Origin: CAVSVP01 sp963731125
GTDB taxonomy: Bacteria; Pseudomonadota; Gammaproteobacteria; Competibacterales; Competibacteraceae
Direction: 5' to 3'
Assembly: GCA_963731125.1 (NCBI GenBank)
Contig: CAVSVP010000021.1
Location: forward strand, 24,114-88,113
DNA length: 64,000 nucleotides
A program made the translations under genes and the position numbers. Each line of letters begins with the position of its first letter. Position 1 is the stretch's first letter. Under the pieces are notes generated by a model that had not been told where the DNA came from, ran no database searches, and worked only from the letters and a program-made list of their open reading frames with translations. Of this stretch, positions 1 through 8,790 are shown one piece after another.

Positions 1-1187
1 CCTACGCACACGAGCTTCATCACGGTTTCGGTTTGCTGTTCGGTAAAGGCGTGATAGAGAGGAGTAAACCGGGTTTGGTAAATTTTCACCGCTGCGCCAT
101 GGAGCTGACGGGCGGCTTCCTCACTGAGACCGACGGTGCCGATAGGGGGATGACTAAAAACAACGGTGGGAATATTCTCATACACGAGTTGCCGCTCCGT
201 TTGTTGGTTAAATAACCGATCTGCCAGCCGACGGCCAGCAGCGATAGCTACCGGTGTCAGTGGAAAGCGACCGGTTATATCGCCAATGGCGTATACGCCT
301 GGCACCCGTGTGTTCTGAAATTTATCCGTAAGAATCGTACCATCGGGATTGACTACCACTCCCGCCGCCTCCAGGTTTAGGTCGGCGGTGCTCGGCTCAC
401 GGCCGACGGCCCAGAGTAATACATCCGTATGCAGACCCTCATGACAACCGCTGCATCGGATGTTTAACGAGCCGTCTTCCAGCTTCTTTATGATCTGTAT
501 GTGAGTGTTCGGTAGAATATTGATGCCCTGGCTAAGCATTTGTCCCATCAGGCTTTCTCGCAACATGGCATCAAAGGGCCGCAGCAGCACCTCACCGCGT
601 AACAACATAGTGACATCGGCGCCCAGCGCCTTAAGCATACCGGCCAACTCCACGGCAATATAGCCGCTGCCTACGACGACTACGCGCTGGGGGCATGCTT
701 CCAACTCGAAAAAGTCATCTGAGGTGATACCCAGTTCTGCACCCTCCAACTCCGGCACGCTGGGCCGTCCACCCGTAGCGATGACAATATGGTCAGCCCG
801 GTATAGTTCATTGTTGACCGCTACGGTACCGGCATCCTTGAAGCGGGCGAAACCGCGGATAAGGTCCACATCGGAGTCAGCCAAATACGTCACATACCAG
901 TCATTGATACCATGAATATAATGATCTCGTGCAGTTTTCAGGGACTGCCAATCGAATCCCTGGAACGTCACTTGAAATCCATAACCGCGCGCTTCTGCTA
1001 AAGTATGCCGCAGGCTCGCCGCATACCACATGATTTTTTTAGGGACACAGCCTAAATTGACGCAGGTACCTCCCAACCGGTCGGTTTCCACCACCGCACA
1101 TCGGGCACCATAACGGGAAGCTCGTTCTGCGACTGATAAACCCCCGCTGCCACCGCCAATCACAATAAGATCATAGGGCTTAGTCAT
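1..1187 (-). CDS. gor: Glutathione-disulfide reductase, C-terminus cut by window edge
   Basis: FAD- and NADPH-dependent reduction of glutathione disulfide in the cytoplasm. The protein begins MTKPYDLIVIGGGSGG, a Rossmann FAD-binding motif. The redox-active disulfide motif GGTCVNLGCVPKK follows near residue 40, and the NADPH-binding GSGYIAVELA lies in the middle. The second FAD motif (VYAIGDITG) and the start of the dimerisation domain (FSHPPIGTVGLSEEAA) are visible before the window ends, at about residue 395 of an expected ~450. The frame is open with no defects. It is transcribed divergently from prlC, with about 150 bp between the start codons. The CVNLGCVPKK disulfide and TVGLSE block favour glutathione reductase over dihydrolipoamide dehydrogenase. 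The truncation is only the window boundary. Confidence 0.93.
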   Translation of the reverse strand, partial: MTKPYDLIVIGGGSGGLSVAERASRYGARCAVVETDRLGGTCVNLGCVPKKIMWYAASLRHTLAEARGYGFQVTFQGFDWQSLKTARDHYIHGINDWYVTYLADSDVDLIRGFARFKDAGTVAVNNELYRADHIVIATGGRPSVPELEGAELGITSDDFFELEACPQRVVVVGSGYIAVELAGMLKALGADVTMLLRGEVLLRPFDAMLRESLMGQMLSQGINILPNTHIQIIKKLEDGSLNIRCSGCHEGLHTDVLLWAVGREPSTADLNLEAAGVVVNPDGTILTDKFQNTRVPGVYAIGDITGRFPLTPVAIAAGRRLADRLFNQQTERQLVYENIPTVVFSHPPIGTVGLSEEAARQLHGAAVKIYQTRFTPLYHAFTEQQTETVMKLVCV

Positions 1188-1266
1188 GAAAGTAACCCCG
1201 CTGCATTTGCATTCCGTAATAGGATACCGGAGTATTTTCCCAGTTTAGGAATGAAATAATCTCAAC

Positions 1267-1282
1267 GCGGCATCCATGCCGC
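1267..1282. repeat. Perfect 7-bp palindrome in gor-prlC divergent region
   Basis: GCGGCAT and ATGCCGC are separated by two bases in the divergent promoter region between gor and prlC. It could be an operator or a short hairpin in the prlC leader. No regulator can be named from the sequence. Confidence 0.35.
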
Positions 1283-1335
1283 GGACGGTCTTGATAATTG
1301 CTTCCAGATCAATATTGCATAAGAGTATGTTCACT

Positions 1336-3375
1336 ATGAGTAATCCGTTACTTGAACTGGCTGAGCTGCCAGCGTTTTCCACTATTCGGCCGGAGCATGT
1401 AGAACCGGCTATTGACCAACTATTGGCTGCTAATCGGGCTACTTTGGAGGCTTTACTAACTGCCAACGCCATCTTTACCTGGAATAATTTGATTCGTCCT
1501 CTTGAAGAGATGGACGAACGCCTTAACCGTGCCTGGTCCCCGGTGAGCCACCTTAATGCGGTAATGAATTCCGAAACGTGGCGTACCGTCTACAATGCTT
1601 GCTTACCTAAGCTGAGTGATTATTTTACCGAACGCGGCCATAACGAGCGTCTTTACAACGCCTATCGCGCCATCCAAGAGGGACCAGAGTATGTACGCTT
1701 GGATACCGCTCAGCGGACGGTAATCGACCATGCGTTACGGGATTTTCATCTCTCTGGCGTTGATCTGGCAGCGAAGCATAAGGTCCGTTTCAAGGTCATT
1801 ATGCAGTCATTATCGCAGCTGCAAGCAAAATTTCAGGAAAACGTGCTGGATGCCACCCAAGCTTGGCAGAAACACCTAAGCGACGAAACCGAATTGGCCG
1901 GCCTACCGGATTCGGCAAAATCTCTAGCGCGTCAAACGGCGGCGCGGGCAGGCTTAGCAGGATGGCTTCTGACTCTGGAGTTTCCCTGTTATCTGCCAGT
2001 CATGAACTATGCCGACAGCCGGGACTTGCGCCGGGAAATGTACACAGCCTATGCGACCCGAGCCTCAGATCAGGGACCGCATGCCCATCAGTGGAATAAT
2101 TCGGAGATTATGGAAAGCATCTTGGCTCTGCGTTACGAGGCGGCGCGCTTATTAAACTTCGCCAATTATGCCGACTATTCTCTGGCTACGAAAATGGCGG
2201 ATTCCCCCGCCCGGGTGATAAGTTTTCTTAACGATCTGGCCGCACGCTCACGGCCGCAGGCCCAGCAGGAATTCCAAGAGTTACAAGACTATGCCCGGGA
2301 CGTTCATGGCGTTGCCCGGTTAGAGGCCTGGGACGTCGGCTATTATACAGAAAAACTGCGCCAGCATCGCTATCAGATTTCCCAGGAAGCGTTACGGCCT
2401 TACTTTCCCGAAAATCGCGTGATTCCCGGACTTTTCGCAGTGGTAAAACGGTTGTACGGGCTAGAGGTTCGCGAGATAAAGGATGTAGAGGTCTGGCATC
2501 CGGACGTGCGTGTGTATGCGATTTTGGAGACCAATGGCTCCCTCCGAGGCCGCTTTTATTTGGATCTTTATGCCCGTCCCAATAAGCGGGGCGGTGCCTG
2601 GATGGACGGCTGCGTCACCCGCCGGGTGACCGCCCGGGGCGTGCAAATCCCGGCTGCCTATCTGGTCTGTAACTTTAGCCCGCCAGTGAATGACACTCCT
2701 GCCCAGTTCACTCATGGCGAGGTGGAAACTTTATTCCACGAATTCGGCCATGGGCTCCATCACCTATTAACCCGTGTGGACTACGCACCCGTGGCCGGTA
2801 TTCATGGCGTTGAATGGGATGCTGTGGAGCTGCCCAGCCAGCTGATGGAGAACTGGTGCTGGGAGCGCGACGCTCTAGATTTGCTAACCGGTCATTATCA
2901 GACCAGTGAACCGCTGCCAGAAACATTATATCAACGGCTGGTGGCGGCCAAGCATTTTCAATCCGCCATGCTAATGGTGCGGCAATTGGAGTTTGCGCTG
3001 TTCGATTTCCGCCTGCATCTGGAATACGATCCCCGGCAGGGCGGCCGGATTCAGCAGATCCTAGATGAAGTCCGTCGCCAAGTGGCCGTGGTAATATCCC
3101 CCCATTTCAACCGTTTCGCCCATGGCTTTTCCCATATTTTCGCCGGCGGCTATGCGGCAGGATACTACAGCTATAAGTGGGCTGAGTTACTGTCTGCGGA
3201 TGCTTTTTCCAAGTTTGAAGAACACGGGATTTTTAATCGGGAAATTGGTACGCAATTCCTCCACAGCATACTAGAGGTCGGCGGTGCCCGAGACGCTATG
3301 ACGAATTTTATAGAATTTCGCGGCAGAGAACCCAACATTGAGCCATTGCTGCGGCACAGTGGAATTACGGTATAA
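1336..3375 (+). CDS. prlC: Oligopeptidase A (M3 family zinc metallopeptidase)
   Basis: Cytoplasmic zinc endopeptidase that degrades short peptides, including cleaved signal peptides. The 679-aa product matches the usual PrlC/OpdA length. The zinc motif HEFGHGLHH starts at residue 468, and a downstream glutamate region (VEWDAVELPSQLMENW) supplies the third ligand as in M3 peptidases. The start at 1336 (MSNPLLELAELPAF) is chosen because it aligns with the usual family N-terminus (MTNPLL..). The open frame extends 20 codons further upstream, and an ATG at 1327 is an alternative. The ribosome binding site is weak. The 3' end lies 29 bp from the convergent HAD gene. Confidence 0.95.
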   Translation: MSNPLLELAELPAFSTIRPEHVEPAIDQLLAANRATLEALLTANAIFTWNNLIRPLEEMDERLNRAWSPVSHLNAVMNSETWRTVYNACLPKLSDYFTERGHNERLYNAYRAIQEGPEYVRLDTAQRTVIDHALRDFHLSGVDLAAKHKVRFKVIMQSLSQLQAKFQENVLDATQAWQKHLSDETELAGLPDSAKSLARQTAARAGLAGWLLTLEFPCYLPVMNYADSRDLRREMYTAYATRASDQGPHAHQWNNSEIMESILALRYEAARLLNFANYADYSLATKMADSPARVISFLNDLAARSRPQAQQEFQELQDYARDVHGVARLEAWDVGYYTEKLRQHRYQISQEALRPYFPENRVIPGLFAVVKRLYGLEVREIKDVEVWHPDVRVYAILETNGSLRGRFYLDLYARPNKRGGAWMDGCVTRRVTARGVQIPAAYLVCNFSPPVNDTPAQFTHGEVETLFHEFGHGLHHLLTRVDYAPVAGIHGVEWDAVELPSQLMENWCWERDALDLLTGHYQTSEPLPETLYQRLVAAKHFQSAMLMVRQLEFALFDFRLHLEYDPRQGGRIQQILDEVRRQVAVVISPHFNRFAHGFSHIFAGGYAAGYYSYKWAELLSADAFSKFEEHGIFNREIGTQFLHSILEVGGARDAMTNFIEFRGREPNIEPLLRHSGITV

Positions 3376-3404
3376 AGCCTATAGAGACATATCTGGAACG
3401 GTCT

Positions 3405-4025
3405 TTAAGGCAGCTTGGCCATTCTGTCCGTGATGCTCAGCTCTTGCAGGAGCGGTCTGACATCGGTGGTAAACATTCCCGCTTTGCGGGCGGCCTCCAA
3501 TCCGCAGTCCGCATCCTCGAAGACTTGACAGCGGCGCGGTTCGACCCGCAAGCGCCGGGCAGCTTCCAGAAAAATATCGGGTGCTGGCTTCGGCGGCACT
3601 GGATCGTTGGCTGTGACCAGTGCCTCAAAACAGGAGGCCATACCAATGGCTTGTAGAGTCATTTGCGCATTGGTAAAGTTTCCACCCGTCGCGACGGCCA
3701 TGGGAAGTCGTCCTTTGTAGCTGTTGACTACGGCGGCAATTAACGGAATGGGCCGTGCTTGAGGTAATTTAGCTCGTGCGCGTGTTTCCTTTTCCCTGGC
3801 AAACTGCTCCGGATCAAGGCAATAGCCAAACGTTTCATTAAAGTAGGTGACAATGATTTCCGTTGGTACACCATTGAGGTTTTCCAGAAAAGCCTGCGGA
3901 CAAATGACCCCGTAAGCGGTAAAGGTTTCATGCCAGGCTGTGTAATGCAATGGCATGGTATCGGCTAAGGTACCGTCAAGATCGAAAATAAGGCCCGCAG
4001 CGGTCGGCGAAATGGTAATCGTCAT
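3405..4025 (-). CDS. HAD-superfamily phosphatase, YqaB / beta-phosphoglucomutase-like
   Basis: Predicted phosphatase or phosphomutase acting on small phosphorylated sugars. Motif I is FDLDGTLADT near residue 14, with the cap-domain helix after it (PLHYTAWHETF). Motif II is ATGG, motif III KPAPDIF, and motif IV FEDADCGLEAA. These match the HAD subfamily IA, and the overall wording is close to E. coli YqaB (FEDAD, VDVRPLL near the end). Length is 206 aa, typical. No clear Shine-Dalgarno is seen. Its upstream region was originally shared divergently with mnmG and is now split by mobile elements. Substrate is not deducible. Confidence 0.85.
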   Translation of the reverse strand: MTITISPTAAGLIFDLDGTLADTMPLHYTAWHETFTAYGVICPQAFLENLNGVPTEIIVTYFNETFGYCLDPEQFAREKETRARAKLPQARPIPLIAAVVNSYKGRLPMAVATGGNFTNAQMTLQAIGMASCFEALVTANDPVPPKPAPDIFLEAARRLRVEPRRCQVFEDADCGLEAARKAGMFTTDVRPLLQELSITDRMAKLP

Positions 4026-4225
4026 GATTAATGTGTTTCAGGAGATTGGAAGGCTAGCCAATATGTATTGCGATAATAATCTGTCAAAATTTTTGCGTTA
4101 AGTCCAGCAATTCAGCATTGCCTATCGACCTATCGGCATGGAAATGCCCGGTGTAGCTGACGATTTGAGTGTTGTATGCTGTCTTTGGGAAGTGCTGTTG
4201 GATTTTTAAGTGACTGAAGAATAAA
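4026..4225. other. Remnant of ancestral HAD-mnmG divergent intergenic region, with an IS-end-like 12-mer
   Basis: No gene is seen. This is the left half of the original spacer between the HAD gene and mnmG, and its right half is 12004-12074. At 4105 it contains CAGCAATTCAGC, identical to the first 12 bases of the IS end at 4226 in the same orientation. That may be a solitary IS end or coincidence. Confidence 0.5.
4218..4225. repeat. Left 8-bp target duplication AGAATAAA of composite unit
   Basis: AGAATAAA abuts the left end of IS copy 1. The identical octamer abuts the right end of IS copy 2 at 11996-12003. The inner flanks of the two IS copies do not match each other, so the pair marks the whole 4226-11995 segment as a single insertion. 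Confidence 0.75.
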
Positions 4226-6013
4226 CAGCAATTCAGCGCGTTGCTAAAAGATTTCCAAGTTCAATACGTTAACCGGTGGCCTAAAAAATATTTTTCCGGC
4301 TATTGGGCGCTGTGAAGAAAAGCTAAATTTAAGGCGTTGAAGGCCTTATCATGGAGTTTTTTGTCAAAGGAGACCCCATGAAGAAGCGCACCAACGCTCG
4401 CCTTCAACGCCAGAGTAACAAGAGAGCACGTCAGCTTGCCCGGCGTCAAGCGAAGCAGCGCCCCAGCGGTGCCGCCCAAAGCCGGGGGAAGACGGTGGTC
4501 GGTGAGTTATTCAAGACGATCACGCATTTTTTCCCGGACCTGTTGGAGCGCTTGCGCGAGCGGGACGACTGCCGGCGCAAATCGGACTACGCGCTGAGCG
4601 AAATTCTGATGGCGGGGATCGCGCTGTTTATCTTTCAGCAGGGCTCGCGTAACGCCTTTAACAACAAGCGCCAGGAGGCCAAGTTCAAGAAGCACTACCA
4701 GAAGCTGTTCAAGCTGCGTCTGCCACATCTGGACACGGTGCACCGGGTGTTGTGTCGGTTGGCCGATGAGCCGCTCGAGCGCCTCAAGCAGGGACTGGTG
4801 AAAACGTTGTTGGAGAAAAAGGTGCTGCATCCCTACCGCTTATTCAAGCGCCACTTTGTGGTGGCCATCGATGCCACCGGTACGATGAGCTTTGCCGAGC
4901 CGCACTGCGAGCAGTGTCTGCACCAGACCTCCAAGAACGGCAAGACCACCTATTTTCACCACATCCTGGAGGCCAAGCTGATCACCCCCAATGGCTTTGC
5001 GATCTCGCTGGCCAGCGAATGGATCGCCAACCCGCTGGGCGAGTATGAGAAGCAGGACGGTGAACGCGCGGCCTTCGGGCGCCTGGCGGCCACCCGCAAG
5101 CGGCTCTATCCGCGCTTGCCGATGTGTCTGACCGCTGATGGTCTGTACCCCTATCAAGGCTTTTTCGAGATCTGCCAGGCCCACGGCTGGGCCTTTATCC
5201 TGACTTTCAAAGACGGCAACCTGCCCAGCGTCTGGGAGGAGGTGCGGGCGTTGCTGCCGCTCAACCCAGGCCAGTACCGTTGCGAGCGCCGCCGCCAGGG
5301 CCAGACGTTGATCGAGCACGACTTTCGTTGGGTCACCGACCTCGACTATCATGGCCATCGGCTGCAGTGGCTGGAATGCCGGGAAACGGTCCATCCCCCG
5401 CAGGGCGATGAGCCCACCCATCATCGCTTTGTGCACCTGACTAATCTGGCGGTGACTGCGGCCACCGTCGCCATGCTCAGCCGCACCGGGCGCTTGCGCT
5501 GGAAGATCGAAAATGAGGGCTTCAACAGCCAAAAGCATCAGGGCTACGCATTGCAGCACCAGTATGCTCGGATCAACTGGCAGGCGGCGAAAAACTATTA
5601 TCAATGCCTGCAAATCGGCCATTTGATCAATCAGTTGATGGTCCTGAGCACGGCCTTTCAACCGCTGTTGCACGGCAAGATCACACGCCGCCACCTCTAC
5701 CAGACGATGATGGCGTTTCTCCTGTACGGTCAGCTGCGCCGCTCCACCCTCAAGAAACTCACCCAACGCCGCTGTTAGATTCGCTTCACTTAGTCCCAGG
5801 TGGAGATCGCCTGCTCCGAGATTCAGGCCTCACCCTGCAGCCCCAGGAAACTGCGCTATACTCCAGATCGACAATTCGAACGCCGACTGACTTCGGCAAC
5901 GACAACTTCTGCCCTTAACATCGGTTGCGGGCCAGGAGCACAGGCTAGTTGCGCCCCGCGATCGACTATACCCTCACTTCGGCTTAAACTGGGAGTGACG
6001 CTCTGAATTGCTG
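4226..6013 (+). mobile_element. Insertion sequence copy 1 (1788 bp, intact)
   Basis: Terminal inverted repeats begin CAGCAATTCAG at both ends: left CAGCAATTCAGCGCG, right end complement CAGCAATTCAGAGCG. It carries one transposase gene. Copy 2 has exactly the same length (1788 bp) once its 154-bp insertion and 9-bp duplication are removed, which fixes both boundaries. The right end abuts the truncated GH1 gene. The 8-bp duplication and the DDE layout with an R-x3-E block suggest an IS4-superfamily-like element, but the family was not assigned. Confidence 0.88.
4378..5778 (+). CDS. DDE transposase of IS copy 1
   Basis: 466-aa transposase with a basic N-terminus (KKRTNARLQRQSNKRAR). Catalytic acidic residues are proposed at D165 (VVAIDATGTM), D254 (LTADGLYPYQ) and E378 (RWKIENEGFN). 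The last block resembles the R-x3-E part of the YREK signature of IS4-like enzymes. The start at 4378 follows a good ribosome binding site (AAAGGAGACCCC), and the frame also opens 9 codons earlier. No internal damage is seen, so it is probably functional and could act on copy 2 ends as well. Long open frames on the opposite strand are shadows. Confidence 0.88.
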   Translation: MKKRTNARLQRQSNKRARQLARRQAKQRPSGAAQSRGKTVVGELFKTITHFFPDLLERLRERDDCRRKSDYALSEILMAGIALFIFQQGSRNAFNNKRQEAKFKKHYQKLFKLRLPHLDTVHRVLCRLADEPLERLKQGLVKTLLEKKVLHPYRLFKRHFVVAIDATGTMSFAEPHCEQCLHQTSKNGKTTYFHHILEAKLITPNGFAISLASEWIANPLGEYEKQDGERAAFGRLAATRKRLYPRLPMCLTADGLYPYQGFFEICQAHGWAFILTFKDGNLPSVWEEVRALLPLNPGQYRCERRRQGQTLIEHDFRWVTDLDYHGHRLQWLECRETVHPPQGDEPTHHRFVHLTNLAVTAATVAMLSRTGRLRWKIENEGFNSQKHQGYALQHQYARINWQAAKNYYQCLQIGHLINQLMVLSTAFQPLLHGKITRRHLYQTMMAFLLYGQLRRSTLKKLTQRRC

Positions 6014-6555
6014 TGATCTTGCGTGACGGTTGCACCGATTATATTGGCCTTAGTTACTACATGACGCTTGCGGTGCAAGCGCACGGTGAAGATGCGGGTA
6101 ACGCTATTGCGGGTTTCCCCGGGAGTCAGCCAAACCCCCATATAAAAGCATCTGACTGGGGCTGGCAGATTGATCCAGTCGGTCTGCGTTATAGCCTGAA
6201 TATGCTCTATGAGCGTTATCAGAAGCCGATGTTTATCGTCGAAAATGGCTTGGGTGCGGTTGATGAGGTGCCTGAAGACCCCAGCCCAATTCAAGATGAT
6301 TATCGCATCGATTACCTGCGCGCTCATATTGAGCAAATGAAAAAAGCGGTCATCGACGACGGTGTTGAATTACTGGGCTATACGCCGTGGGGCTGTATTG
6401 ATTGTGTGTCATTTACCACGAGTCAGTACAGTAAACGCTATGGCTTTATTTACGTCGACAAACACGACGATGGTTCCGGCACGATGGGCCGCGCTAAGAA
6501 GAAGAGCTTCGCTTGGTATCAACAAGTGATTGCCAGCAACGGCGAACAGCTATAA
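6014..6555 (+). pseudogene. C-terminal fragment of GH1 6-phospho-beta-glucosidase
   Basis: About 180 residues of a family 1 glycoside hydrolase of the BglA/AscB type. It starts abruptly at the right end of IS copy 1 (LRDGCTDYIGLSYYM). It retains WGWQIDPVGLRY, the nucleophile motif FIVENGLGA (catalytic Glu codon at 6241), DYRIDYLRAH, and the C-terminal SKRYGFIYVD...KKSFAWYQQVI. The N-terminal two thirds, including the acid/base NEP motif, is missing, so the product cannot be an active enzyme. The break coincides with the IS end, which implicates the IS in a deletion or in capture of this DNA. A GTG overlapping the IS end could start translation, but expression is doubtful. Confidence 0.88.
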
Positions 6556-6585
6556 ACAAAGGTAGATTTGATATCATGAAAAGAT

Positions 6586-6608
6586 CCCGGGACCAGTCCG
6601 GGGTTTTT
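6586..6608 (+). terminator. Rho-independent terminator after GH1 fragment
   Basis: CCCGG and CCGGG pair around a 7-base loop, followed by G and five T. It lies 31 bp after the GH1 stop codon and probably belonged to the original glucosidase operon. Confidence 0.65.
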
Positions 6609-6710
6609 GATAACTAACTGAAGCTTGGTCATAAATCATGCGGCCCTCAAAAGTGGTTTAATGCCAATACCCTCGGACATCTGATGTTCATATTGCTAAG
6701 GTAGCACCAG

Positions 6711-7010
6711 TTGAAGGCGCATGATGCACTGTCAGCCCACGCGCGTGATGAACGCGGGTTGTCAGATACACACAGCGCGCGGCCCCTTCAAGCCGTCCTG
6801 ACTTCCGCCGCTACGTTCGCGGTGGGAGCCGCCCTCCCGCTCTTAACGGCTGCCGTCAGTCCGTTCTCCCTCCTCATCCCGCTGGTGGCCGGTAGTTCGC
6901 TGGTGTTTCTGGCGTTTGTGGGAGGCATGGCTGCACGGGTCGATGGTGCCAATAGGATGGTTGGCGCGGCGCGTGTGACCCTTTGGGGAGCCTTGGCGTT
7001 ACCTACTTGA
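6711..7010 (+). pseudogene. Fragment of VIT/CCC1-family (vacuolar iron transporter-like) membrane protein
   Basis: The readable frame gives HDALSAHARDERGLSDTH followed by a hydrophobic stretch (TFAVGAALPLLTAAVSP, LLIPLVAGSSLVFLAFVGG) and AARVTLWGALA. This order matches the C-terminal half of bacterial VIT-family transporters. The N-terminal membrane helices are absent, and the last helix is cut short by a stop after WGALALPT. No ribosome binding site is seen before the first start-like codon (TTG). It is one of several broken genes in the transposon cargo and is most likely not functional. Confidence 0.7.
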
Positions 7011-7297
7011 TGGAGATCGACGCCCAAGGGCGTTGCAGGTGCAAAAGTGTAACGTTAATATTCAAAAACTGATAATTTTCATGGCGTGCCTCGCGACGCT
7101 CGATGCTGGACCAGGGACTGAGCATAACACGCCACATCAACTAATGATTTGACGTCCTCATTGAGTTACCTTCTCAAAGCCCTGCTGGTAACTTCTAAAA
7201 ATAGTTAAAAAACTAACATAAAATCAATTACTAATATCAAATGACTATGTATTACAGGTATCCTGAACAGGCTCTTATAACGGAGGAGGTTTGCGCG

Positions 7298-8392
7298 ATG
7301 CTGAAGCCGTTTAATCCCATCAAAAGCCGCCCTGGTGCGGCGCCAGGTATCGAACACGATGAAATTATCGGCCTTCCCAGCGGAACCGGGCCAGTATCGA
7401 TCACCTGTATTGACTACAATCCGGATAAGGTATTGCTACAGGCGGTTGACGACTTGGCGGATTTTTTAAGTCATCATCGTCCTGAATGGTCCGTGGTGCG
7501 CTGGATCAGTGTGGCTGGCCTGGCGAACTTGAATGCCATCCACGCGCTGGCCACCAAGTACAATCTTCACCCCCTTGCCGTCGAGGATCTACTCCATGCC
7601 AGGCAACGGCCTAAGGTCGAATCGTATGGCGGTGAGAACCATGAATTCCTTGCCCGTCTGTTCATCGTCACGCGCCTACTGCAGATCAAGGACGGATGCT
7701 TGCAACACGAGCAGCTCTCGATATTCGTGGGTCATCATACCGTGCTGACCTTTCAGGAGGCGCACAGCGAGGTATGGGATCCCATTTGCCAGCGGATCAA
7801 CGCGAAAGGATCGCGCTTGCGCAGCCATGATGCCAGCTTCCTGGTGTATTCGCTGTTAGATGCTGTCGTAGATAGCGGCTTTCCCATTCTTGAATACTAC
7901 AGTAATCGCACCGAGGAACTGGAAGCCCTCATCCTCGAAGGCCCGTATCCCGGTCTCATTCAGGAAATCCACCAGCTCAAGCGTGAGCTGCGGTTGTTTC
8001 GCAGGGTGCTCTGGCCCATGCGCGAGGTCGTCTCGATACTCCAGCGCGATCCCCACGAATGCATGAGTGACACCACCCAGGTTTATCTGCAAGACCTTTA
8101 CGATCACGTCATCCAGATGATAGAGATCATCGAAACCTACCGCGAAATGGCGAGCGATTTGACCGAAACCTACATGTCCGCTATCTCTAACCGGATGAAT
8201 GAAATTATGAAGGTGCTGACCATCATCGGTACTATCTTCATTCCCCTCACCTTTCTGGCCGGCGTCTACGGCATGAACTTCCACTATTTCCCGGAACTCA
8301 ACCTGGTGTGGGCCTATCCGGCTTTTTGGGGAATTTGTTTCTTCTTGGCAACCGGTATGCTGCTGCTATTTCGCCGCCATGGCTGGTTATGA
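7298..8392 (+). CDS. corA: CorA-family divalent metal ion transporter
   Basis: Inner-membrane channel for Mg2+ or related divalent ions. The 364-aa product has a long soluble N-terminal domain with acidic and basic helices. It ends with two transmembrane helices, the first ending in the family signature YGMN (GVYGMNFHYFPE) and the second (FWGICFFLATGMLLLF) followed by a basic tail. The start at 7298 is chosen because GGAGGAGG lies 9 bases upstream; the frame is open to an ATG at 7241. It is the only intact transporter in the cargo of the composite unit and may be its useful passenger. A short inverted repeat (8400-8417) follows the stop. Ion specificity cannot be settled from sequence. Confidence 0.9.
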   Translation: MLKPFNPIKSRPGAAPGIEHDEIIGLPSGTGPVSITCIDYNPDKVLLQAVDDLADFLSHHRPEWSVVRWISVAGLANLNAIHALATKYNLHPLAVEDLLHARQRPKVESYGGENHEFLARLFIVTRLLQIKDGCLQHEQLSIFVGHHTVLTFQEAHSEVWDPICQRINAKGSRLRSHDASFLVYSLLDAVVDSGFPILEYYSNRTEELEALILEGPYPGLIQEIHQLKRELRLFRRVLWPMREVVSILQRDPHECMSDTTQVYLQDLYDHVIQMIEIIETYREMASDLTETYMSAISNRMNEIMKVLTIIGTIFIPLTFLAGVYGMNFHYFPELNLVWAYPAFWGICFFLATGMLLLFRRHGWL

Positions 8393-8790
8393 CCCGGTTC
8401 AAAACGGAATAGTTTTGAATCCTATCGTGCCGCTAAATTCAAGGATCCATTGACTATTTCCTTATCCCTATCCGGCCTAGTGACAGGGGAGCTGCGGTCA
8501 GGGACAAATTGAAATTTCCAATTGATAAACCGGGACGTTTAATTACGCTGCTGCACAGATAGCGGTTTATCGCTAATAGCCTCCACGTCAGACATCACCG
8601 AAAACGCTTCTTGGTTGATTACCGGATCACGGATCATTTTGATAAGCTACAGTAATATAAATCCTTTCTCGGTTGAATTCCTGAAAATAGACATTCTCGG
8701 GAATGTTGAGTAAACCATCTCGTTGCCCAGTAGGGACTTGCATGGCACTTAACCGCAGCTTCCCTGTCACTGGGCCCATTAGGAGACGAC
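8393..8790. other. 398-bp non-coding spacer, mostly an inverted-repeat unit
   Basis: No coding signal is supported. A weak hairpin (CAAAAC / GTTTTG, 8400-8417) follows corA. The rest is the 301-bp inverted-repeat unit 8475-8775 and the ribosome binding site of the next gene. Confidence 0.6.
8475..8775. mobile_element. 301-bp MITE-like unit with 27-bp imperfect terminal inverted repeats
   Basis: The left end (8475-8501) reads GGCCTAGTGACAGGG then GAGCTGCGGTCA. The complement of the right end (8749-8775) reads GGCCCAGTGACAGGG then AAGCTGCGGTTA. That is 24 of 27 matches. No transposase is inside. The CAGGG-type core resembles ends of ISAs1-type elements, so it may be a deletion derivative or remnant, but that is a guess. 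No clear target duplication is seen. The unit ends 15 bp before the ATG of the downstream gene, so it could supply or disturb its promoter. Confidence 0.6.

Noticed and set aside
4840..5766. 308-codon open frame on the minus strand within IS copy 1
   Set aside because: It is fully antisense to the intact transposase and has no ribosome binding site or recognisable family; a GC-rich shadow frame. The same holds for 10627-11139 and 11314-11748 in copy 2.
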